Source of the DNA: JASGKO01 sp049840595
Lineage (GTDB): Bacteria; Verrucomicrobiota; Verrucomicrobiia; Chthoniobacterales; Chthoniobacteraceae
NCBI GenBank assembly: GCA_049840595.1
Contig: JASGKO010000023.1
Coordinates: forward strand, 62,001-126,000
Direction of reading: 5' to 3'
DNA: 64,000 nt
Part shown: positions 36,584-45,059 of the stretch, one piece after another
Numbering within the stretch: the first letter of the stretch is position 1
How the letters are laid out: every line of letters starts with the position of its first letter
Notes under the pieces: model-generated
Database searches by the model: none
The model's input: the letters and a program-made list of their open reading frames with translations, nothing else
Told to the model about the DNA's origin: nothing
Made by a program: the position numbers and the translations under genes

Positions 36584-37702
36584 TTAATCACCAGTGTGCG
36601 GTGTGTAACCAGAGACAAACGTTTCCCGGAACTGCTGGAACGTGCCGTCCACGATGGTTTCACGGATTTTACGCATGAGGTCCAAATAGAAATGAAGGTT
36701 ATGCAGCGAGATCAGGCGCAGCCCGAGAATTTCCTCGGCCTTCACCAGATGGCGGATGTAACCACGGGTAAACTCGCGACAGGCAGGACAGGTGCAACCC
36801 TCTTCAATCGGGCCGCGGTCGGTCGTGTACACCGCGTTTTTTAAATGAATCGTGCCAGCGGTCGTAAAGGCCGTGCCATTTCGTGCAATTCTGGTCGGCA
36901 GCACACAATCGAACATGTCGATCCCCCGCGCCACCATCTCGACCAGTTGCGGCGGCGTGCCGAGCCCCATCGCATAGCGTGCTTTTTCCTTGGGCAGGAA
37001 GGGCACACTGTCGTCCACCGCCTTCATCATTTCCTCCTGGCTCTCGCCCACGCTCACCCCGCCCACCGCATAGCCCTCGAAATCCATTCCCGCCAGCGCC
37101 TCGGCGCTTTCCTTGCGCAGTTCCTCATAGACCGAGCCCTGGACGATGCCGAAAACGGCCGGTCGCTCGTTTTTGTCGAACTGTTGCGACCACGCCTTGC
37201 AGCGCTGCGCCCAGCGGAGGGTGCGCTCATTGCTCTGTGCCGCGTATTCGTAGCCACACTCGTGGGGCGGGCATTCGTCAAAGGCCATCGCGATATCCGA
37301 GCCGAGCGTCTTTTGGATATCCATCGCGGTCTCCGGTCCGATAAAGCAAGGCGTTCCGTCGAGATGATTTTGAAAATGCACGCCCTCCTCGGTGATCTTG
37401 CGCAGCTTGGCGAGGGAGAAAACCTGGAAGCCACCGCTGTCGGTGAGAATCGGGCCGTCCCAGTTCATAAACGAATGCAGGCCGCCCATCGTGCGCATTA
37501 CGTCCATGCCCGGGCGGACGAAGAGGTGATAGGTATTCCCCAGGATGATCTGCGCATTGAGCTCCCGCAATTCACGCGGGCTCACCGCTTTCACCGTTCC
37601 CTGCGTGCCCACAGGCATGAAGATGGGGGTCTCAATCACGCCATGCCGGGTGGTCAACCGCCCGCGCCGGGCTTTGCCCTGAGTGGAAAGGAGTTCAAAC
37701 AT
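36584..37702 (-). CDS. tgt: Queuine/preQ1 tRNA-ribosyltransferase
   Basis: The 372-residue enzyme swaps guanine-34 of tRNAs with GUN anticodons for preQ1. Family motifs are IFMPVGTQGTVKAVSP, the catalytic ILTDSGGFQVFSLAKLRKITEEGV, GLGTPPQLVEMVARGIDMFDCVLPTRIARNG with the nucleophilic Asp, and a zinc site CTCPACREFTRGYIRHLVKAEE...H. The length is normal. FolE2 in the window could supply the precursor. It stands alone, without queA or the yajC-secDF genes usually beside it. Confidence 0.96.
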   Translation of the reverse strand: MFELLSTQGKARRGRLTTRHGVIETPIFMPVGTQGTVKAVSPRELRELNAQIILGNTYHLFVRPGMDVMRTMGGLHSFMNWDGPILTDSGGFQVFSLAKLRKITEEGVHFQNHLDGTPCFIGPETAMDIQKTLGSDIAMAFDECPPHECGYEYAAQSNERTLRWAQRCKAWSQQFDKNERPAVFGIVQGSVYEELRKESAEALAGMDFEGYAVGGVSVGESQEEMMKAVDDSVPFLPKEKARYAMGLGTPPQLVEMVARGIDMFDCVLPTRIARNGTAFTTAGTIHLKNAVYTTDRGPIEEGCTCPACREFTRGYIRHLVKAEEILGLRLISLHNLHFYLDLMRKIRETIVDGTFQQFRETFVSGYTPHTGD

Positions 37703-37774
37703 AAAAGACGCGCACCCTACGCCGCTTCAGGGAAAACGCACGTAAAATTGCCGACAAGGAGAGACCCATTGATT

Positions 37775-38314
37775 TCAGGTCACGGAGCCCAGCACCTCGT
37801 TGATAAATGCAGCCTTGGCCTGGGTATATCCTTCGCGGTCACACCGGTAAACGACGGCCAACTCCTGTTTGAGGTGCTCGTAGCGAACAGCCAAGGCGGA
37901 ATCGGCGCGCAGTCGATTGCGGAACTGCAATCGCCGCATCCAGTTTTCGCAGCCAAAAACAACCAGATGCAAATGGTGGGTCCGTCGTCCCTCGGAATGC
38001 CGCATGAGCCAACGACGATCCGTAAGCGTGGCGTTGAACTCGGCGGACGTCTCATAGCCGTGGGCGCAGAGTGGTTCCAACAGCGCATCGGCCTCGGCGA
38101 TCGCATGCACTCCCGCCATGAGATCGATCACTGGCTTCGCCGCGAGCCCGGCCACAGCCGTACTGCCGATATGCTCGATGGCGGCGAAGTGACCGGGAAA
38201 CAGCGCGAAAAGACGATTTCGCTCCACGGCAAACTGGGTCGGCCAATGAGAATCGTATGGCACCATGCGAACTTCTTCGACAATGGCCTGGGACAGGGAA
38301 TCGCTCTTGATCAT
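37775..38314 (-). CDS. GrpB family protein (UPF0157)
   Basis: About 179 residues from the ATG at 38314. It matches the GrpB/UPF0157 family, a nucleotidyltransferase-like fold: VRMVPYDSHWPTQFAVERNRL, FAAIEHIGSTAVAGLAAKPVIDLMAGV and HHLHLVVFGCENWMRRLQFRNRL. In some proteins this domain is fused to coenzyme A enzymes, but the free-standing form has no proven function. It is not linked to an operon. Confidence 0.85.
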   Translation of the reverse strand: MIKSDSLSQAIVEEVRMVPYDSHWPTQFAVERNRLFALFPGHFAAIEHIGSTAVAGLAAKPVIDLMAGVHAIAEADALLEPLCAHGYETSAEFNATLTDRRWLMRHSEGRRTHHLHLVVFGCENWMRRLQFRNRLRADSALAVRYEHLKQELAVVYRCDREGYTQAKAAFINEVLGSVT

Positions 38315-38658
38315 GATCGTCACTCCAAGTTGATCCGAAGTTCCCAGAGCCATGCTTCAATGGGGGGAAACATGTGGGCATTCATCGGGGGGATGAGGAG
38401 AAGACAATCGTCCTGAACCTGATGGCAAATGGCAAGCCTGAATGGAGGTCTTAAGGGATATTCCCTTAGTTTTTCACACGTATTTTGAATACTTTCCGCT
38501 CTATTCAAAGAAAAGAAGGCTTCTGTGTAAACGACTACCTTTTGTTCACTTAATTTACATTAGCCTCCGCCAATCTACGCATTTTTACTTACTTAAGTTT
38601 CCAGCCCCTCCTCCGATATCCCGCCTCGTAACCTAAAACCCCGAAAGGAATTGGCGGT
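38315..38658. other. Intergenic region, no gene seen
   Basis: This 344-nt divergent region is AT-richer than its surroundings. It should contain promoters for the GrpB-like gene and the PEP-CTERM gene, but I cannot assign specific boxes. Confidence 0.45.
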
Positions 38659-39390
38659 ATGAAAAGCAGTATCATTGGCAAGCGAGGGTATGGCTGGCTG
38701 GCAGCAGCAACAGCGTTCCTCCTTAGTTTACATAGTTATGCGCAATCAATTTCCATTGGAGATCAGAGCTTTGAAGTCACCAGCTCTGTGAGTGCGCAAG
38801 CGACTACTTTGACCAATCCCAAATCCGCTTCGAATGGATATTGGACCGCGACCTCTTATGCAGCGGCTCCAGCTTTGGGATCACCTACAGTTACTCTGGA
38901 TAGCACTGCCAGTGGACTTACCGGGACCGTGGGCTCGAAAGTCTCCTTCGTCAGTTTCAGCGGACTGGTGGGTTCGGGCACCATCAGTCAGACCTTGGGC
39001 ACGAACTTTGCCTCCGGCACTACTTATACACTTACCTTAAATGTCGCGGTATCCACACTTACCGGCCTGGCTACAAATACATTTATCAATCTACAAGCCG
39101 CAGGAACGACCGTAAGCAGCTACAACAGTGTAAATCTGGTGAACCTCCTACAAACGGCAAACCAGTTTTATCAAATATCCCTCAGCTATACCGCCACTTC
39201 CTCCGATGCCGGTAAAGCAATCGGCCTTAGCTTTGGCACCGGAGCGGTCGCAAGCCTTTCGGGGACTACTTATTTCGACAACGCTCAGCTGATGGCCGTT
39301 CCCGAGCCGGGCGTTTCTTTTCACTTGGTGTGGTGTGCCGGTTGGATGGTGTTGCGGAGGAGGCGGTGGATGGCTGGCTGGACGGAGTGA
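38659..39390 (+). CDS. PEP-CTERM sorted exported protein
   Basis: The 243-residue protein has a signal peptide (ending HSYAQ) and a Ser/Thr/Ala/Gly-rich beta-sandwich-like body (for example TLTLNVAVSTLTGLATNTFINLQAAG). It ends in VPEPGVS, a hydrophobic helix and an RRRR cluster, the PEP-CTERM tail. The region after the arginines is slightly longer than usual. It would be sorted to the cell surface by an exosortase. It is an isolated gene and no catalytic residues are evident. Confidence 0.83.
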   Translation: MKSSIIGKRGYGWLAAATAFLLSLHSYAQSISIGDQSFEVTSSVSAQATTLTNPKSASNGYWTATSYAAAPALGSPTVTLDSTASGLTGTVGSKVSFVSFSGLVGSGTISQTLGTNFASGTTYTLTLNVAVSTLTGLATNTFINLQAAGTTVSSYNSVNLVNLLQTANQFYQISLSYTATSSDAGKAIGLSFGTGAVASLSGTTYFDNAQLMAVPEPGVSFHLVWCAGWMVLRRRRWMAGWTE

Positions 39391-39643
39391 GCGAGAAGAA
39401 GGCGGCAGGACTCGCCGGGAGCTCTAAACGGTTTCCGGAACGGGTCGCCAGATTTGATCTGGCGCGGGATGCAGGATGGATGGCGTGGAGGAGGACGGTG
39501 ATGGTGGAAATGGAAGTTGGTGGCGGAGGGTGGGAGGGCCCGGGCCGGAATCTGAAAATGGTTCCAGCCCGGGCCACCAAGTGCCAGACCTTAAGCAGGT
39601 GAAAACCTTTTCGAGGCAACATCACCCAAAAAACGCGCGGGTG

Positions 39644-39786
39644 TTTTTTAGAGCCTGTGAAAAACGGGCATGGTTGGCGTTGCTCACTCCTTGCAGATTA
39701 CGGTGGCTGTGTGCGCCACACTCGTCTGCCAACTCCCGTTTTTCCCTCCCGCCCACCCTTGCCTAATTTTTTCACAGGCTCTAAAA
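39644..39786. mobile_element. MITE-like element with terminal inverted repeats
   Basis: TTTAGAGCCTGTGAAAAA (from about 39647) is matched in inverted form by TTTTTCACAGGCTCTAAA ending at about 39785. About 100 nt lie between, including a second short inverted pair GAAAAACGGG/CCCGTTTTTC. There is no gene in it. This non-coding size with long terminal repeats is that of a miniature inverted-repeat element. It lies directly in front of lpxI and its right arm runs up to 8 nt before the lpxI start. Confidence 0.5.
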
Positions 39787-39792
39787 CGAGGC

Positions 39793-40608
39793 GTGGAAAT
39801 ACCCGCTAACTTTGGAATCATCGCCGGCAATGGCGCTTATCCCCTGCAAATGGCTCGCGCCGCGCGCGCAGCCGGGGTGAAAAAGATCGTTGCTGCGGCG
39901 TTTGAAAACGAAACCCGCCCGGAATTGGCCGGGCTGGTGGATGAAATCGAGTGGATGCGGGTGGGCCAGCTCGGGAAAATGATTAAATGCTTCGCAAAAC
40001 GCGGGGTCACCCAGGTGGTAATGGCGGGGCAGATCGCGCCGAAAAACCTCTTCGATCTGCGACCCGATGTGAAGGCCCTGCTCGTGCTCGGGCGGCTCAA
40101 GCAGCGCAATGCAGAGACGATTTTCAGCGCGATCGGCGACGAACTCGGCAAGGCCGGGGTCACCCTGATGCCCGCAACCACCTTCATGGACGATCAACTG
40201 GCCGTCGAGGGACTGATTGCCGGGCCAAAGATCAGCGAACGCGAATTAGATGACATCGCTTTTGGTTTTGAGATCGCCAAGGAAACCAGCCGCCTGGATA
40301 TCGGGCAGACGGTGGTGGTGAAAAACGGGACGGTGCTCGCAGTGGAAGCTTTTGAAGGAACGAATGCCGCGATCAAGCGCGGCGGGGAACTCGGGCGCGG
40401 CGAGGCCATCGTGGCCAAGGTTTCGAAGCCGAATCACGATTTTCGCTTCGACGTGCCGGTGATCGGGCCGCAGACCCTGGAAACCGCCCGCGAGGCGGGC
40501 ATTCGCATCATCGCGGTGGAGGCGGGCCGCACGCTCTTTGTCGAGCGCGAGGCAGTCTTTGCCGCCGCCGCTCAGCATCGCATCTCCATTTACGGACAAC
40601 GCTTATGA
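39793..40608 (+). CDS. lpxI: UDP-2,3-diacylglucosamine pyrophosphatase LpxI
   Basis: The 271-residue protein (GTG start at 39793) matches LpxI/DUF1009, which hydrolyses UDP-2,3-diacylglucosamine to lipid X and UMP in lipid A synthesis, replacing LpxH. Family blocks are FGIIAGNGAYPLQMARAAR, GVTQVVMAGQIAPKNLFDLRPD, FMDDQLAVEGLIAGPKISERELDDI and FRFDVPVIGPQTLETAREAGIRIIAVEAGRTLF. The upstream frame to 39670 lies in the inverted-repeat element and is not conserved. Its stop overlaps the start of the Gfo/Idh oxidoreductase gene (ATGA). Confidence 0.9.
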   Translation: MEIPANFGIIAGNGAYPLQMARAARAAGVKKIVAAAFENETRPELAGLVDEIEWMRVGQLGKMIKCFAKRGVTQVVMAGQIAPKNLFDLRPDVKALLVLGRLKQRNAETIFSAIGDELGKAGVTLMPATTFMDDQLAVEGLIAGPKISERELDDIAFGFEIAKETSRLDIGQTVVVKNGTVLAVEAFEGTNAAIKRGGELGRGEAIVAKVSKPNHDFRFDVPVIGPQTLETAREAGIRIIAVEAGRTLFVEREAVFAAAAQHRISIYGQRL

Positions 40609-41612
40609 ACTCACTCAGAATCGGCGTCATCGGCGTCGGCCACATTGGAAAAATCCACGCTCGCGTGCTTTCGGAGTTGGGCAACGCAAAATTTACCGCC
40701 GTCTATGATGCAAATACGGAGATGGCGCGCGAGGTGGCGGCGAAATACGGGGTGCGCGCCGCAAGTTCGTTGGAGGAATACGCCACCCTGGTGGATGCCA
40801 CCAGCATTGCCACCCCGACCCCCACGCATTACGAAACTGCCAAGTTTTTGCTGAACGCGGGCAAGCATTGCCTGATCGAGAAACCAATTGCCGAAAACAC
40901 CGCGCATGCGAGCGAGATCGCCGCCCTGGCGAAACAGCAGCAGCTCGTGCTGCAAGTGGGGCATATCGAGCGTTTCAACCCGGTGCTAAGCGCGCTGGAG
41001 GCGCATCTCACCCGCCCGCGTTTTATCGAGGCGCATCGCCTCTCCCCCTACCCCAACCGCAGCACCGAGATCGGCGTGGTGCTCGACCTGATGATCCACG
41101 ACATCGAGATTATCCTGCACCTCGTACGCTCGCCGGTGAAAAGCATCGATGCGGTGGGCGTGCCGGTATTCAGCCGCGGCGAGGATATTGCCAATGCGCG
41201 CATCCGCTTTGAAAATGGTTGCGTGGCAAATATGACCGCCAGCCGCATCAGCCCCGAGAAGATGAGAAAAATCCGCGTCTTCCAGGAGAACGCCTACCTC
41301 TCGCTCGATTACCAGGCGCAGGAGGGCTACATGTTCCGCCTGGCAGATTCGGATGCGGAGACCAGTTCGCTTTTCAAGAAACTGCTCAGTGCAAAGGACT
41401 CCGCGATCATCAGCGAATTTGCCGGACGCAAGATCGTGCGCGAACCCGTGGATATCGAGAAGGGCGAGCCGATGAAACGCGAGCTGGAATCCTTCGCCGC
41501 GTGCTGCATCGCCGGGGCCGAGCCCAAAGTGACCGGACCACAGGCCACCGCCGCGCTGGCGCTCGCGATGGAGATCACGGAGATGATCGCTGCTTCCAAC
41601 GCCCAATCATGA
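40605..41612 (+). CDS. Gfo/Idh/MocA-family NAD(P)-dependent oxidoreductase
   Basis: The 335-residue protein has an N-terminal Rossmann motif GVIGVGHIGKIHARVL, then ATPTPTHYETAKFLLNAGKHCLIEKPIA, the canonical EKP of Gfo/Idh enzymes with the active Lys, and a catalytic-site DLMIHDIEIIL. It oxidises a sugar alcohol or sugar. It sits between lpxI and lpxB with 4-nt overlaps on both sides, so it should act on a lipid A related sugar nucleotide. In some bacteria an enzyme of this type (GnnA) oxidises UDP-GlcNAc at C3 so that an aminotransferase (GnnB) can make a 3-amino sugar. No aminotransferase is adjacent here, so that role is only a hypothesis. Confidence 0.85.
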   Translation: MNSLRIGVIGVGHIGKIHARVLSELGNAKFTAVYDANTEMAREVAAKYGVRAASSLEEYATLVDATSIATPTPTHYETAKFLLNAGKHCLIEKPIAENTAHASEIAALAKQQQLVLQVGHIERFNPVLSALEAHLTRPRFIEAHRLSPYPNRSTEIGVVLDLMIHDIEIILHLVRSPVKSIDAVGVPVFSRGEDIANARIRFENGCVANMTASRISPEKMRKIRVFQENAYLSLDYQAQEGYMFRLADSDAETSSLFKKLLSAKDSAIISEFAGRKIVREPVDIEKGEPMKRELESFAACCIAGAEPKVTGPQATAALALAMEITEMIAASNAQS

Positions 41613-42733
41613 AGCTTTTTCTCGTCGCCGGCGAAGCCAGCGGAGACGCCCGCGCCGCCGAGCTAATGCGTAGCCTGCAGGAACTGCACGGCGACGGGCT
41701 GGAATTTCACGGCCTCGGCGGCCCCCAGATGCACGCACTCTCGCAGGGCAACATCCGTGATTGGACCGATCGTGCGGGCGTGATCGGATTCATCGACGTA
41801 ATCAAGAACTACGGCTACTTCCAACGCGAATTCAACGCCGCACTGGCGGCGATCGAGCGGCTGAAACCGGAGGCGGTGATCTTCATCGATTACCCGGGCT
41901 TCAATCTCCGGATGGCCGCGGCGATCAAAGCACGCGCCCGGTCGCCGAAGGTGATCTATTACATCAGCCCACAAGTCTGGGCCTGGCATCGCAGCCGCAT
42001 CCCAAAGATGGCGAAGACAATCGATCTGATGCTGTGCCTTTTCCCCTTTGAAAAGCCGCTCTACGAGCAATCGGGACTGCGCACCGAGTTCGTCGGCCAT
42101 CCCATGCTCGATTCGCTGCAGGCGAAGCGGATCGCCGGGCCGCGCGAGGAAAATCTCGTGGCGCTCCTGCCGGGGAGTCGCAAGCGCGAGGTGAAGAAGA
42201 TTTTCCCCACCATGCTCGCTACGGCCGCCCTGCTCCACCAACGTAAACCCGGCCTGCACTTTGCCGCTGCCGCGTCCTCGGAAAAAATGCGGGAGTTGAT
42301 GCAGGAGGAACTCGCCCAATATCCCGGTGTGCCGTGCGAAATCTCGCTGCGCAATGCCTACGATCTGATGCAGCGCGCCGCCGTGGGCATGGTCGCCAGC
42401 GGCACCGCCACGCTGGAGGCCTGCTATTTCCGCCTGCCCTTTGCACTCGTCTATCGTGTGGCATGGCTCACCTATGAGATTGGACGCCGGGTCATCCGCG
42501 TGCCTTTCATCGGCATGGCGAATATTCTCGCCGGACGTGAAGTCATCCGCGAATTCATCCAGAGCAATGCGCAACCGGAAGCGCTGGCCAATTACTTGCA
42601 GGGCTTGCTGGAAAAGCCCGAGACCCGCACCGCCCTGATCGCCGGAACCGACTCCGCGATTGCCACGCTCGGTGAAGGCGGTGCCGCCAAACGCGCGGCC
42701 GAAGCGGTGCTGAAAGAACTCAATCTTAATTAA
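41609..42733 (+). CDS. lpxB: Lipid A disaccharide synthase
   Basis: About 374 residues from the ATG at 41609, the start that follows the oxidoreductase stop. The GT19-family signatures are MKLFLVAGEASGDARAAELM, FHGLGGPQMH, INDYPGFNLRMA-like IFIDYPGFNLRMAAAIK, YYISPQVWAWHRSRIPKM and ALLPGSRKREVKKIFPTM. It joins lipid X to UDP-diacylglucosamine to form the lipid A disaccharide. Coupled to lpxI and the oxidoreductase, it is the last gene of the cluster. Confidence 0.95.
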   Translation: MKLFLVAGEASGDARAAELMRSLQELHGDGLEFHGLGGPQMHALSQGNIRDWTDRAGVIGFIDVIKNYGYFQREFNAALAAIERLKPEAVIFIDYPGFNLRMAAAIKARARSPKVIYYISPQVWAWHRSRIPKMAKTIDLMLCLFPFEKPLYEQSGLRTEFVGHPMLDSLQAKRIAGPREENLVALLPGSRKREVKKIFPTMLATAALLHQRKPGLHFAAAASSEKMRELMQEELAQYPGVPCEISLRNAYDLMQRAAVGMVASGTATLEACYFRLPFALVYRVAWLTYEIGRRVIRVPFIGMANILAGREVIREFIQSNAQPEALANYLQGLLEKPETRTALIAGTDSAIATLGEGGAAKRAAEAVLKELNLN

Positions 42734-42863
42734 CCACCAAGGCACCAGGACACCAAGGAAGAGAAAAACGAGGATGGTTGCGTAGAAAACACGTCGCAAC
42801 CCCCGCCATTCCTCTCATCTCCCACAGCAAAACCTTGGTGCCTTGGGGTCTTGGTGATTAATA
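42727..42863. repeat. Inverted pair of CACCAAGG-type interspersed repeats
   Basis: A 30-nt segment starting ATTAACCACCAAGGCACC after the lpxB stop is repeated in inverted orientation at 42833-42863, where 25 of 30 bases match. About 74 nt separate the arms. Together they fill most of the gap to the HIT gene and could fold into a long stem. Confidence 0.65.
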
Positions 42864-42871
42864 TTCCGCCG

Positions 42872-43375
42872 ATGAGCTTTCCTGAACAAGAACTGAACTC
42901 GCTCTGGTCGCCCTGGCGCTTCCAATATTACACGGCTCCGAAAGTCCCCGATTTCATGCTGGCGGCAGGCCAGTCCTCGGACGATGCGGCGCACCTGGTG
43001 GTAGCCCGGCGGAAGTACTGTTTCCTCATGATGAATCGCTACCCCTACAGCGTGGGACATCTCATGGCCGTGCCCTATCGCAAGGTGGCCGAGGTCGTGG
43101 ACCTGAGCAGCGACGAATGGCTGGAACTGCAGGAACTCACCGTGCTGGGGCAGAAGCTGCTCCGGGAAGTCGTGAAAGCGCATGGTTTCAACATCGGCCT
43201 GAACTGCGGCACCTGCGCCGGGGCGGGGTATGCCGATCATCTGCACCTGCACCTCGTCCCGCGCTGGGAGGGCGATCACAACTTCATGCCAGTGCTGGCG
43301 GGCACGCACATCCAAGCGCAGCCGCTGGACCAACTTTATGCCCGACTGCGGGCGGTGCTGGAGGAATGGAAATAG
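42872..43375 (+). CDS. HIT-family hydrolase (Ap4A phosphorylase/FHIT-like)
   Basis: About 167 residues from the ATG at 42872. It shows RYPYSVGHLMAVPYRKV, the HIT motif HLHLHLVPRW and the preceding NCGTCAGAGYADH segment typical of dinucleoside polyphosphate hydrolases or phosphorylases. The LWSPWRFQYY start is also typical of this branch. It acts on nucleotides such as Ap4A. It is followed after 25 nt by an M50-type membrane protease gene. Confidence 0.87.
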   Translation: MSFPEQELNSLWSPWRFQYYTAPKVPDFMLAAGQSSDDAAHLVVARRKYCFLMMNRYPYSVGHLMAVPYRKVAEVVDLSSDEWLELQELTVLGQKLLREVVKAHGFNIGLNCGTCAGAGYADHLHLHLVPRWEGDHNFMPVLAGTHIQAQPLDQLYARLRAVLEEWK

Positions 43376-43400
43376 CGGCAGGAGGCCCGGCGACAGCTCA

Positions 43401-44105
43401 ATGGACAGCCTCGATTTCGTCGATCTCCTCAAGTGGTACCTGGTCTTTCTTTTCTCCACCTCGGCCCACGAGGCGGCCCATGCCTGGGCAGCCTTGAAGC
43501 TGGGCGATGATACCGCGCACCGGGGCGGGCAGGTGACACTCGATCCCACCCCGCACATCAAGCGCGCGCCGATGGGAATGGTCGTGGTGCCGATTGTCTC
43601 GTTTCTCGCGGGCGGTTGGATGATCGGCTGGGCGAGTGCGCCTTACAACGTGGCCTGGGCGTTGACCTACCCGCGTCGGGCGGCCCTGATGGCGCTTACC
43701 GGGCCGCTGGCAAACTTCACCCTCGTGATCCTCGCCGCGATCGCAATCAAGGTCGGAATCGCGGCCCATTATTTCCAGGCTCCTTTCCATCTTGGCTTTA
43801 CCCATCTGGTGGATGCGACCGGGGACGGACTCGGTGAATTTTCCGCCAAGGTGTTGAGCATCACGTTCTCCCTGAATCTGCTCCTGGGCACCTTTAACCT
43901 GTTGCCCCTGCCTCCGCTGGACGGTTCCAGCCTGCCGCTGCTTTTCACCCAGGGCGAAACTACCCGCAAGTTGTATGCGTTCATTCACCAGGGTGGCTTG
44001 CAGATGATCGGCCTCTTTATCGCGTGGAAGGTTTTCGGAACGATTTTTCACCCGATATTGCTTTGGGCGGTGAACCTGCTATATCCGAGCGGCGGTTCTA
44101 TCTGA
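43401..44105 (+). CDS. Site-2 protease family M50 membrane protein
   Basis: About 234 residues from the ATG at 43401. It has several transmembrane helices, the zinc motif HEAAHAWAA (about residue 17) and a second conserved region LLLGTFNLLPLPPLDGSS that supplies the third metal ligand Asp. These are the marks of an intramembrane zinc protease of the M50 type, without a PDZ domain. The target is unknown. It follows the HIT gene closely, then a DUF2167 gene after 21 nt, so all three may be one operon. Confidence 0.87.
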   Translation: MDSLDFVDLLKWYLVFLFSTSAHEAAHAWAALKLGDDTAHRGGQVTLDPTPHIKRAPMGMVVVPIVSFLAGGWMIGWASAPYNVAWALTYPRRAALMALTGPLANFTLVILAAIAIKVGIAAHYFQAPFHLGFTHLVDATGDGLGEFSAKVLSITFSLNLLLGTFNLLPLPPLDGSSLPLLFTQGETTRKLYAFIHQGGLQMIGLFIAWKVFGTIFHPILLWAVNLLYPSGGSI

Positions 44106-44126
44106 GCGTAAGAAAACAAAGGTATT

Positions 44127-45023
44127 ATGAAACACATTCGGTTCGGTTCGGTTTTGGCTGCAGCACTGGCACTCCTTATTCTGCCCGCTTTTGCGGATGA
44201 CTCCGCCGTCACCACCAAGGACGAAGCACAGGCGATCGTCTCCTCCCTGCGCCCGCAAAAGGGGAACATCGTGATCGGCAATGGGGTGGCCAAGCTGAAC
44301 GTGCCGGAGCAGTTCGTCTATCTCGACAGTGCGGATGCGGACAGCATCCTCGTTCGGCTCTGGCACAATCCCCCGGGCACCAAGGTGCTGGGCATGCTCA
44401 TGCCAGCCAACAGCTCCCCCCTTTCCCCGGATAACTGGGCCGTCACGATCGAATACGAGGAGGACGGCTATGTGAAGGATGACGACGCGGGAAAGATTAA
44501 TTACAACGACCTGCTCAAACAAATGAACCAGGGCGCACAGGAGGCCAACGCCGAGCGTGAGAAGCAGGGCTATCCAGCAGTGCAAAACATCAGCTGGGCG
44601 GAAACCCCGAGCTACGACCAGGCAACGCACAAGCTCTACTGGGCCAAGGACATCAGCTTTGCCGGCGAGGAGGAGCATACGCTCAACTACAACATCCGCG
44701 TGCTCGGTCGCCGCGGCGTGCTGGTGCTAAACGCCATCGCCGGAGTCTCCCAACTCCCGGAAATCAAAAAATCGACCCCGCAGATTCTCTCGATGGTCGA
44801 TTTCAACGAGGGCAGCCGTTACACCGATTTCAATTCCTCGACCGACAAGGTGGCTACCTATGGCATCGCCGCACTGGTGGCGGGTGGGGTAGCCGCCAAA
44901 CTGGGCCTGTTCAAAGTGATCATCGCCGGGCTCATCGCGGCCAAGAAATTCGTCGTCATGGCCGTCGTCGCCGTCGTCGCTGCCTTCAAAAAGTTCTTCA
45001 AAAAGAAGGAACCGATGGCCTAA
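44127..45023 (+). CDS. DUF2167-family membrane protein
   Basis: The 298-residue protein has a signal peptide (ending PAFAD). The mature part matches DUF2167: NVPEQFVYLDSADADSILVRLWHNPPG, LGMLMPANSSPLSPDNWAVTIEYEEDGYVKDDDAGKINYNDLLK and a C-terminal pair of hydrophobic helices (LVAGGVAAKLGLFKVIIAGLIAAKKF and VVMAVVAVVAAFKKFF) with a Lys-rich end. Function is unknown. It is probably an inner membrane protein with a large periplasmic domain. Confidence 0.85.
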   Translation: MKHIRFGSVLAAALALLILPAFADDSAVTTKDEAQAIVSSLRPQKGNIVIGNGVAKLNVPEQFVYLDSADADSILVRLWHNPPGTKVLGMLMPANSSPLSPDNWAVTIEYEEDGYVKDDDAGKINYNDLLKQMNQGAQEANAEREKQGYPAVQNISWAETPSYDQATHKLYWAKDISFAGEEEHTLNYNIRVLGRRGVLVLNAIAGVSQLPEIKKSTPQILSMVDFNEGSRYTDFNSSTDKVATYGIAALVAGGVAAKLGLFKVIIAGLIAAKKFVVMAVVAVVAAFKKFFKKKEPMA

Positions 45024-45059
45024 AGACTGTCGTCACGAGATTGATAGGGATGTTAAAGC

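Noticed and set aside
36845..38416. 523-residue open frame on the plus strand
   Set aside because: It lies antisense to tgt and the GrpB-like gene, both well supported. Long antisense frames are common in GC-rich DNA and the translation resembles no protein.
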